This document shows, in pieces, positions 34,811-44,352 of a stretch of 64,000 nt of DNA. How positions within the stretch are numbered: position 1 is the first letter of the stretch; the number at the start of each line of letters is the position of its first letter. The position numbers were made by a program, and so were the translations under genes. Source of the DNA: Nemophila menziesii (lineage: Eukaryota; Streptophyta; Magnoliopsida; Boraginales; Hydrophyllaceae); contig JARWIR010000002.1 of the NCBI GenBank assembly GCA_029959085.1, positions 79,202,224 through 79,266,223 on the forward strand, given 5' to 3'. The notes below the pieces were generated by a model. That model did no database searches, was not told the origin of the DNA, and was given only the letters and a program-made list of their open reading frames with translations.

Positions 34811-37604
34811 AAGGTTAGAGCCTAATGTAGCTTGATTGAATACATAAATTTAAGGATTAAAAGTATTAGTAAGCAATGTGTAGAAGCAAGTTAGTTCTTA
34901 GGAAAAATGAACGGTGTGTAGAACATGAGGCCTGAGCTAGTTGAAAACCCACATAGACTATGAACTAGAAGTGAAAAAGTAACAAGACCTTGTATTTAGG
35001 AAAATAATTAAGGAAGTCCTTTGATAAGCCACTTAAAGCCTTTAGCTTGCAATCCTGATTTGAATTGAATTATTTATCCATCAATGCCCCTTTGTAGCCT
35101 ATAGCCTTTTCTTTGTAGCCACAATTATTGCCCTACCCCTTAGATTATAAGACTTATCCATATGACCCGTATTTAATCACAATGCTTTATGACCTCCGTC
35201 CTTTAAAATTGAGATTTGGATGGTGGGAATTCGTCATGGAAAGCACATTGGGTGGGTAGACTATCTTGTGTTATTTAATGATGTAATTTTGTAATCCTTG
35301 GTCAAATTGCTTATGAAAGAAACAAATATATATTGGGAAAAACAAAAGAAAGAAAAAATTCGAGTAATTTAATTTTCATGACATCTCACATAAAAAGGAG
35401 TGTCATGTGTAACTTACAAAAGGAGGTTGAATAAAAATAAAGTGAAATAAAAGGATCGACAAATGAAATTTTGAAAATCATCATAAAAGTGATTAGGGGA
35501 TTATTGATAATTCTTATCAAGTACATCAAGTGGGATTGGGTGAGTTCATCTTCGAGTGTAAACTTAATCTCTAGGTTGATGTGTTTATAGCTAGTGAAGA
35601 GAGAGCCAAAATATCACTTAAAATTGTCCAAATATGCATCATACCAAACCTAGGCCTATGATCTAACAAAAAATACCTTGGAATTTCTAATCAAGTGGTT
35701 AAGAAACAATTGAGTGAATAGGGAGTAGTTAAGTATACCATTGGATACCTGATGTATCCCATTTTGTTCTTATATAGCCCTTAGGAGACATCATTTTAGG
35801 TGAAATTTGGACTTATTTGATAGACTTTTATGCTTAATTTGTTATATTGCATTTTTCCTTTTGGAATTTTGTTATTTCATTTTTAGAGTTTTAGTACGTT
35901 AATTTGCTTGTTTTTAGTGGAAAGTTCTTAGGTCCATGGATGATATGGAGCACCAGTACGAGGAGGAGAAGTGGGAATTAAAGTCCAAGATTAAGTGGAG
36001 AGGTAAAAGGAAGAAAAGAATATTCGAAGAGTTGACTAATCGAGAGGAAAATCTGGAAGGATGATACTAATTGCTAATTTCGAGCCAGTTAGACACTGAT
36101 TCAGCCTTTGAGCCGTGAAATAAGAAAGCTCGCCTTTGAGTTAGGAAGATTTTTGGACTTGAATCAGGTGATTTGGAGTTGAGACGCAAAAGTTACGGTC
36201 GTTTTACCAACAGATGTACAATAGTTACGGGATTTGTAATATGGACTTGGGCTTTTTAGTATTTTAAATTATTAGCCTTAGGTAAAAAGCCCAGTCCTTA
36301 TTCTCTATTATAAATAGGATTTAAGACCTCCTTTTTACATATACTTTAGAGATTTACATTCTACTCTTCATATTTTCAAGTCAGAGGAAGAAGGCATAGG
36401 AAAAGTTAGAGCTGGAAGAATCTCTTCTTCCAACAACAGTCAATCCAACTCCCCAATTAGGTTATTTAATTTATTTATGTAATTTCGGATAATGTCTTTT
36501 AATTATTTCATTTCAGTTTTTAATTCCAACATGATCTAAATTCATTTGTACTTGAGAATTGCACTATGGGTTAAGCCCTGATTTCTTTAATTAATATTTT
36601 TATGAATTCGGAATTTAGTTATTAAATTTAAACTCGGTATTTTATGTTGGCTATTATCTTAATTTTATTTACTATTTTTGAAGTCATGATACAAAAATAG
36701 GTTATAGTAATTAGGATATTCACTTTAGTGGCGAAGTAATCACCTTGACGGGGGGTTTAATTACGGACCTTTGTAATAGGCATGTAGTATTCGCCAATGA
36801 CCCTGACGGGCTTGACTAACCGTGCAGCGAATGAGGTAAGAGACTTAACCATTCGAAAGTAGATATAATCTCCCTGACAGGATTTATAGTACCGTAGAAG
36901 AGCTCCTAAGTCCACCTTGATGGGGGTTAGGATATATTAGAGTCCCAACTAACATAATAATACCACTTTATCCCTAAAACAGAAGATTAATTATAGAAAT
37001 TTAGGTGGACCTCTTGCGAGACTCAAGTACCTTTCCCATTCTTGCATTCAAACCTATTTACGTGCATTTATTTCTTTCCAGTTAATTAATTCAGTACTTT
37101 ATTTTATTGCATCTTTAGTCCTTAGGAAAAACCAAACAAAAAATCTTATCATTTTACTTTTCAGTTTTACATTTAATTCTACTATCTCGATTAACACTAG
37201 TGACATAACTAGCCATCCCTTAGAACGAAATCCATATTATTTACACATTACTTGGATTGACCCGTGCACTTGCGGGTAGTGTCCTTTTCAAAAAGGGTGA
37301 TGATTTTATCACACACCACGAGACACCAATACAATGTTAGGACCTTGCAACACCCCATAACCGCCATATCAAACTAAGTGAAAAGTAATCCTTCTTGCAT
37401 TGCGAAGCATATTTAACCTTTAATTTATGATGTGTTGATTGTTTGTATATCATGTGTATGTGTGCATTAATTCTTAGACATTACTACAGGAGACTTGCTA
37501 GGATAGTGCTCTGGATCATTCATTATGTTCTCTTCTTCTTTTATGATAGTTGAACTTAGGCCCTTAGATTAGTTCTAAATGTTTTGGGAAAACAAAACTT
37601 TGAG
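34811..37604 (+). repeat. Athila-like 3' noncoding fragment interrupted by a solo LTR
   Basis: 34870-35744 and 37334-37604 together align with the 3' region of element D (about 48900-50110), with its landmarks CACTTAAAATTGTCCAAATATG and the AACACCCCATAACCGCCAT block on either side of the solo LTR. GTTTTGGGAAAACAAAAC (37581-37598) is a decayed PPT-proximal hairpin and CTTTGAGTCCTTGGTCC a decayed polypurine tract. No coding part is present. Confidence 0.65.
35750..37328 (+). repeat. solo LTR of a C/D-related family
   Basis: A 1579-bp block with ends TGATGTATCC and GAGACACCA, flanked by ATACC (35745-35749) and ATACA (37329-37333), a 5-bp duplication with one mismatch. A TATA box (TTATAAATAGG, about 36309-36319) and four spaced CCYTGACGGG-like motifs (36745-36925) are present. 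It has no internal region, so it is a solo LTR. Confidence 0.8.
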
Positions 37605-38072
37605 TCCTTGGTCCTAAAATTTTCTTTTATGTGATAGATTAATCTAGTCATGAGACATATTTTTTAGGCATATTTAAAACTTAGATGATGGATTTTCCTT
37701 ATATTTGATGTTTTATACTTTCTTGTTTAGTATATACTTTTATGTTAATTTTAGAGTTTCTGTATGTAATTTGTATGTTAAATATGCATCTCTAATAATT
37801 CAAGTAAGCAAAAGTACCCCAAAGTCAAGGCGTTATAGGCCGATTCAATAAATTTTGGAAAACTAGAGCATTTGTCAGCTATAATTGGAAATCGGTTTTT
37901 AGTGTCACCGTACATAATCGGTTAGATCTCTGGTTTTGAGGCTCCTTTCGTTTTACGAAAACATCTTCTTCATCATTCTATTAAATCATATTCACTCTAA
38001 ATATATCTCAAACCATTTTTTATTCTGTTTACATTCTTGAATATTAATATCCACCATGTTTACTCCCTCCAA
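37605..38072. repeat. LTR-like debris ending at the broken edge of element C
   Basis: It includes a 64-bp segment (38005-38068) that recurs in direct orientation at 56110-56172, just beyond the other end of element C, and a second segment (37933-37982) that recurs at 56201-56250. No gene is seen. Confidence 0.5.
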
Positions 38073-39223
38073 CTAAAAGCTAATTCTAGTTGCACGGAAA
38101 AGAATTAGTGATTAAGAACAAAGTAATATCCAATATCTAAGACTCAATTTAATTTAAATCCTGAGAATCCCAAATTCAAAACATAGATTAAATTAATTAA
38201 GGTTCATCCCTTTATTGCGATTCTCAAGTATATGGAAATTTAGCTCATAAATAAATTAAAGACTGAAATTAAATAGATAAAAGACATCAATTTCAATTAC
38301 AGAAAAGAAATTGATAACCTAAAGGGTTGGATGACTGTTGATGGAAGAATATAATTCTCCCAGCTCTAGTTTCTCCTTGCCTTCTTGCTCTGACTAGAAA
38401 ACCTTAAGCCTCTTGTGTAATTCTCTGAAGTGTGTGTAAAGAGGAGGCTAAGGAGTATATTTATAGGCGTTAGGAAGCCTTAATTCGTTTTTACTTGGAG
38501 TGGAAGACAAGTTAAGAACTCTTTAATTCGCAGCCCTAAAATATAGAAAAGGTAAGATTCTTTTGCTGATTTGTTTTGGTCATATCTCCTTCAAGACTTA
38601 TCCGTTTGATGCTTTATTTATATCGAAATCACTTGTCTCGGAATATCCATTGGTCCAGACCATTCTCCCATATTCTTAGTCAATCTTGAGTTATGAGCTC
38701 GTCTTTGAACGTGGCTGGAATTTTAGATTTAAGGCAACTTTATCTTTTCCTTCTTTGCATATTTCCTTCCTTAATCTTCCAATTTCCATGTATATCTTCT
38801 TTCATTTACTTATTATATTTTGACTTGGTCTCTAATTAATTACCATATATCTTTAAAGCTTCACAATAAATAAATAATTAAACTGCATATGCTTTAAAAA
38901 TTAAAGCAAGACTAGAAATAAGAAAGTGCACTCTAAAATTAGAAACTCGAATAAAATACTTCCTAACACACTAAAAATAATCTAAGACTTTAATTCTCAC
39001 TTCTCCTCCTTGTATTGGGTTTCCATGAAATTCAAGAACCTACTAACTTTGCACTAAAAATAACTAAATTAATGCACAAAAGCTCTAAAAATGCAAATAG
39101 TCTAATTCCAAGGGGAGAAAGTGTAATATGACGAAATAAGCATAAAAGTCTATCAAATAAGTCAAATATTCACCTAAAAGGATGTATCCTAAGGGCTAAT
39201 AATTAGAACAAATAGGGAGACAT
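38073..39223 (-). repeat. 3' LTR of element C, outer part deleted
   Basis: It matches 54945-56088 closely. The outer edge is cut at about 38073, where CTAAAAGCTAATTC follows unrelated sequence. At the inner edge the plus strand reads GGGAGACATCCCCAAACTC, so about five bases at the PPT-LTR junction (TCTTG in D) are also missing. Confidence 0.85.
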
Positions 39224-39237
39224 CCCCAAACTCAAAC

Positions 39238-39256
39238 CTTTGTCGTCCCGACAAAG
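39238..39256 (-). other. PPT-proximal hairpin, element C
   Basis: Minus strand CTTTGTCGGGACGACAAAG, an 8-bp stem around GGA, the same as in D. Confidence 0.75.
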
Positions 39257-40601
39257 TAAAATAAAAACAATTGCCTTTTAGGTGAACGCAGAAGGCAGAA
39301 TCTAGTAAATATTCCCGCAGCACAACATAAAACAAATCTCATATAGTATGATCTAGGATCTAATATACACATACACATATCATGCAAAATAAAACAAAAA
39401 ATGATATCAATCCAAAATTAATTTTACAATGCTAGAAGGTTACGCTTGGTACTTATCTCAATATGGTGGCTATAGGGTGTTCCTCGATCCTTACTTGCTT
39501 TGAACGCTCCACTTAGCATACTCCCTATTAGCTGAATCACACACTCTCTATGTATATAGGAATAACGAGGTCTTTACGGTTTTAATATAGGCTTAGGGAC
39601 GGTATGGTATGTAAAGTTGGTAAATTTGAAGTGAGCTTTTGGCTCTCTCCTCACTTACCATCAACAAACTGTCCAAGAGCTTGAGTTTACACTCGAATAT
39701 GTTCTCACTCAACCCATTTGACGCGCTAGTTTAGCGTCCCCAGATTACCCCAATAAGCACTAAAGATGATTCACATAAAAAATTCCTCTTTGCCAGTCCA
39801 AATATATATTCTTTTCATATGAAATTTCTCTTTTCTTTTCTTTTGTATAGCTATGACTCTCTTTTTGATGTTGAGATCTCATGCTATTTTTTTTATAATT
39901 TTTTTTTCTTTTTTTTCATTTACTCTTACCCCGGCAAAGGGTTACAATATAATCAATGTGAATCATCAGCAAAATAGAACATAACACAATTGATAAGCTC
40001 AAAAATCCCAACCCAATGTAAATTCCCATAATAGTGGACCCACCACCCCAAAAGCTCAAGACAGGAAGTCTCAGGACCGTGATTCAAGTGCGAGTCATAT
40101 GGAAATGCCTAATAAACTAAAGGGATATTGACTTATAATGTGGCGACAAAAGAAAGGCTTAAAGGCTAAAAATTTGGCTAAGAAGGATATAATTAATTCA
40201 GGGATAGAAGGCCTAAAAGGATTCAAAGGGCTAACAAAGAACTGCCTCTATCATTTTCCTATCTACACAGATTGCCTCTAGTTCATACCTAAGTGGGTTC
40301 TCTACTCATTTAGATCTCACGTTCTACAAACCACTCATTTTCCTTAAGCACAAGTTTACTTCTTTTGAATTGTTCATTAATTCTTCCTATCAATTACCTC
40401 ATATTTGCATGCAATCTAAGAGCGTTTTATACTAACCCCTAAAGTCAACTATTTTCTATCATAAATTCATAAAAAGCATGCTTGATGGGGGCATTTAAAA
40501 TACTCTACAGTCAAATGCAACCCTTAGATTAATTTTATTGAAAGCATGTAAAACACAAAAAATTGGGATGAGGCAACAGACCCCACCCCAAACTCAAAAA
40601 T

Positions 40602-40621
40602 GAGTCGTGTCCCCACGACTC
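40602..40621 (-). other. ORF2-end hairpin (GGGA loop), element C
   Basis: Minus strand GAGTCGTGGGGACACGACTC, identical to B and D, flanked by a GAGTTTGGGGT copy on its 3' side (40583-40593 minus). Confidence 0.75.
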
Positions 40622-40647
40622 GATTAAGACTCATGAAAGCAAATAAA

Positions 40648-40958
40648 CTAATAAAATAAATGAGAAAAGGGATAGGAAGACGTATCTGAACCAGCACGAA
40701 GCTGGTTTCCATGGTTGTGTGTAGGTTGAGCTCCTTGTGTTTTGTAGGTGGCATGTTGGACATTGCTCACTCCATGTAATATGTTTTGCATAGGCTCCAA
40801 CTCTTTTGTGACTTTTCCTATGGTTGGCAACAACTCTTCATGTTTTTCCTCCAAAATTCTCATTCTTTCAACTACATCTTTCAACACCAAAAGCAATAAG
40901 ATGATCTTTAACTTCTTTTTCCTCTTCATGGTATTCTTGACCTCCCAATCTTCGTCAT
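40648..40958 (-). pseudogene. second-ORF remnant of element C
   Basis: The expected start is an ATGACG (MTK) at 40958 beneath a GAGTTTAGGGTTC copy, matching the MTNRT start context of A and D. That frame closes after ten codons. A shifted frame (40648-40929, 93 residues) continues with a basic start, a Leu/Val-rich stretch and a Glu/Lys/Leu heptad-like stretch (VVERMRILEEKHEELLP) suggesting a coiled coil. No plant-transposon domain is visible. It is either a short accessory ORF like that of D or a deleted one. Confidence 0.5.
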
Positions 40959-41339
40959 CTCAATGAACCCTAAACTCAATACATCAAATAGTCAAAAACT
41001 AGAGAAGAGTTTTGAAATATGATGTTTTGAGGATTTGTAATGACGGATTAAGGTGTTATATGAGATGGGTAATGATTATGTAGTGGATTGGGGAAGGTTT
41101 AATGAATAGGATTGAAGCTTTGATGAAGAGGCTTAAGGTTGAAGGAGAATATTTCTTGATGTTCTTGAAGGATTGTTGTTGGATGTGTGTTTGGAATGGA
41201 ATATAAGGAAGGAAATAATGTTCTTGGGTGTTTTAGTGGTGTGGTGCAGGTATATAAAGGGTTAGGGTCTTAAAAATTCGTATTGGAGAGGCTAGGGTTT
41301 CTTCTTGATAAAGTAAGAAGTGGAATTGGAAATAAACTC

Positions 41340-41730
41340 TTCAAAACCGCCATTGGACCGGCATACCGGCGGAATCGCCGGCATACCGGTGGTGAAGGTC
41401 TTCCTTTTTGCTACTCTCGGCAATAAACCCGAATCAGCTACCCGAGGCCTCGTGTTTTTCTTCTGGCCGGCATACCGGTAACCTGGGCGGCATACCGGTG
41501 CGCCATTTTCCGAAAAATCTTGCTTAGTCAAATACACGAGTCATGAAACCCGAGGGCTCGTGTTTCCTTCTGGTCGGCATACCGGTAATCTGGGCGGTAT
41601 ACCGGTCAGACTCTTAAATTTTATTTCTCCCTCTCGACAAATAACCCGAGTCATAGACACGAGGGCTCGTCTTTACTCCACCGGCATACCGGTCATATGA
41701 CCGGCTAGCCGGCCCGTGCTCAGATTTATC
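41340..41730 (-). repeat. GC-rich island of element C: four ~107-bp units with paired palindromes
   Basis: Eight GGCATACCGG-type 10-mers start at 41360, 41380, 41469, 41489, 41576, 41596, 41683 and 41703. They form four pairs, each 20 bp apart, and pairs recur every 109, 107 and 107 bp. Spacers carry CCCGAGNNCTCGTGTTT-type inverted repeats. The sixth is GGTATACCGG and the eighth GGCTAGCCGG. The frame at 41292-41537 is an artefact of the repeat. Confidence 0.85.
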
Positions 41731-41900
41731 TATTTCGTTCCTTAGCACCCCAAACTCAATTCCTGCACCATTAACACATTACCTTTCTCATTTCTTTAAA
41801 AAGTAGACACTAAGACTCGACAATTACTTAGAATTATACACTAGGAATTGAAAAACATAAAGCAATAAACTAATATACAATTGAAATGGCTTTTGTTTAA

Positions 41901-41917
41901 CGTCGTTAAGCTCGACG
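41901..41917 (-). other. post-polyprotein hairpin, element C
   Basis: Minus strand CGTCGAGCTTAACGACG, stem CGTCG/CGACG, followed by TTAAACAAAAG; it begins about 16 bases after the GPF/Y stop codon. Confidence 0.7.
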
Positions 41918-41932
41918 GGTTACCTCTCGCAT

Positions 41933-42408
41933 TTATGTTTTTACATAACCTCCCCAGTAGTGAGTGAGTTTGTCAACATTTGCTACACGGAATTTGAATC
42001 CCTTAGATTTTATTATCACCAATTGATTCGAGATAACCTTTGTGACCATGAAGGTCCTTGCCAAGAACTCTTGACTTCACGCGCTTTCGGAGGAGGATCA
42101 GGATTATTCATTGCGACCTCTTCGCCCACACTGAACTCCTTCTTATTTCTTTCTTTCTTAGGTTCTTTTGGAACCTTCATAGTACGCTCCTTTTCTTTCT
42201 TCTTGGCATGGTCAAGGTGTGGCTTTTCATTAGGATATGGAGGGTTTTTATTAGGTGGTTTAATTCTGAGCTCTCTTTCCTCCATTCCCAAGGTTTCCTT
42301 GTCTAATTGTTCAAACACAACAATCTTGAAGCAATCCTCTTGGGAATCCGGAAACTTCATTGACCTAAACACGTTGAATTTTACCTCCTCGTCTTGGATA
42401 TGCATAAT
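41933..42408 (-). pseudogene. gag-pro: element C: protease end and integrase GPF/Y tail (3' of the D insertion)
   Basis: A continuation of the frame at 51902-54183. It encodes MHIQDEEVKFNVF, a Lys/Pro-rich linker (KVPKEPKKERNKKEFSVGEE) and then, after a small frameshift near 42055, the tail GPFMVTKVISNQLVIIKSKG with LTHYWGGYVKT, closing at 41933-41935. The linker aligns with the EFxVGDxV segment that precedes GPF/Y in full Athila integrases. Element D sits in this gene at the CATCT duplication. Confidence 0.8.
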
Positions 42409-42413
42409 CATCT

Positions 42414-44196
42414 TGATGTCTCCCGAATTGTTCTAATTATTCGCCCCTTGGAGACATCCTTTTAGGTGAATAAATGACTTATTTGATAGACTTTTAGGCT
42501 TATTTGATCATATTGCACTTTCTCCCCTTGGAAATTAACTATTTGCAGAATCTGAGCTTTTGTGCGTAAATTTGACTATTTTTAATGCAAAGTTAATTGG
42601 TTCTTGAATCTCATGAAAGACCAATCCAAGGAGAAAAAGTGAGAATAAAGTCTTAGTGTATTTTAGAGTGTTAGGAAGTGATTTCTAGTCGAGTTTCTAT
42701 TTTTAGAGTACACTTTCCTATTTCGATTTCTTGATTTATTGATTTATTCTTTTTAAGCATATGCGGTTTAATTATTTATTTAATGTGAAGTTTTAAAAGA
42801 TAAATGGTAATTACTTAGAGACCAAGTCAAGATAAAGATGAAAGGAAAGAAGATTTACATGGAAATAAGAAGATTTAGGAAAGATTTATTCAAAGGAGGA
42901 AAAGATAAAGCTGCCTTTTGAAATCTGAAAATCCAGCCACGTTTTAGAGATAAAATCATAATAAAAGATTGGCTTGGATTCTGGACGAGTGGTCTGCACC
43001 AATAGAAAGAGCTTTCCAAGACAAGCAGTTTCATATATTGGAACTTCTCAAACGGATAAGTATTGAAAAAGATATGACCAAATCAAATCAACAGCAAATC
43101 TTACCTTTCCTAGAATTTAAAGCTACGAATTTGAGAGTCTTTGACTTGTCTTCCACTCCAAGCAAAATTCGACCTAGGTTCCTCCAACACCTATAAATAC
43201 ACCCCATAGCCTCCTCTTTTACACACACTTCAGAGAATTAAACAAGAGGCTTAAGGTTTTCAAGTCAGAGCACGAAGGAGAGAAGAAGCTAGAAATTGGA
43301 GGAATCCTGTTCTTCCAACCATAGTCATTCTACCCTTTAGGTTTTTCATTTATCTTTTGTATTTGAACATGAATTCCTTTTATTTTATGTTAGTCTTTAA
43401 TTTCATCATGAGCTAAATTTCTTTATACTTGAGACTCGCATAAAAGGGATGAACCTTAATTAATGAATCTATGTTTTGAATTTGGGATTGTCTAGATTTA
43501 AATAGGATTGAGTTTTATATATTGGTTATTACTTTGTTTTTATTACTAATTCTTTTAGGAACAACTAGAATTAGCTTTTAGTATTTGGGCTATTCACTTT
43601 AGTGGCGAAGTGATCATCCGACAGGGAGGTTTGAATACAGATCTAGGTAATACCCGTGTCATGTCCGTTATTGACCTACAGGCTTAACTAGTTACATAGC
43701 CAAAGAGGTAAAATCTTATCATCCGAAAAGCCATATTCGACCATGCAGGTGTTTATGATACTTTAGGATAGCTTCTAGGTCCACCCGACAGGGGGCTAGG
43801 AGATATTAGAGTCCCGACTAATATTATAATTCCAATTCTACCCTTAAACATAGCATAGATTATATTAATTAAGTGGATTCCTTTGCGAGGATCAAGTATT
43901 TCTCCTATCTGAAGTTAGTCGTTTATTTACTTTATTTCCTTTCTGTTAATTTTATTTTAGTCTTCATTTTATTTGCATCTTTTAATTTACAAAAACCAAA
44001 CAAAAATCTATTTCTTTTACTGTTAATTTTCATTAAAGCAACTAGTTCCATTTATTGCATAATACTTTGAATCATACCTAATCCGTCCCTGAGATCGAAA
44101 TCCCGTTTACCGGATATTACTTGGACGACCCGTACACTTGCGGTATGTGTCTTGCCTTTTTAGGTGTGTTTATTTAGAACACACTAGGGGACACCA
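42414..44196 (+). repeat. 5' LTR of element D
   Basis: Ends TGATGTCTCC and GGGGACACCA. Likely U3-R-U5 with a TATA box at 43191-43199. Frames at 42969-43196 and 43873-44070 are repeated in the 3' LTR and are not genes. Confidence 0.95.
43191..43199 (+). promoter_or_regulatory. TATA box of element D
   Basis: CTATAAATA within CACCTATAAATACACCCC, the same context as in the LTRs of A and (as GTGTATTTATAGGTG on the plus strand) of B. Transcription would start about 30 bases downstream. Confidence 0.7.
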
Positions 44197-44222
44197 AGTT
44201 TTTGGCGCCGCTGCCGGGGACG
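44197..44222 (+). other. primer binding site, element D
   Basis: TTTTTGGCGCCGCTGCCGGG follows the LTR end by two bases; it matches the Athila-type site for tRNA-Asp with one or two mismatches. Confidence 0.85.
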
Positions 44223-44352
44223 GTAGCGTGTGACCACGGTGTTAGCCGTAAGTGTTTTAGTTGCTAGTTTTTAGTTTAGTTTTAATTTTTATTTTTCAGT
44301 TTTACGCTTTGGGTTGTTCTTGTTTTCTCAGATTTACAGGTTTTGGTATATG

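Noticed and set aside
41360..41712. Regularly spaced short repeats resembling a CRISPR array.
   Set aside because: Spacers are themselves related repeats, the host is a plant, and the array lies inside a retrotransposon.
43873..44070. Identical 65-residue frames at 43873-44070 and 51573-51770.
   Set aside because: They are the same LTR position in the two LTRs of D, in a noncoding part.
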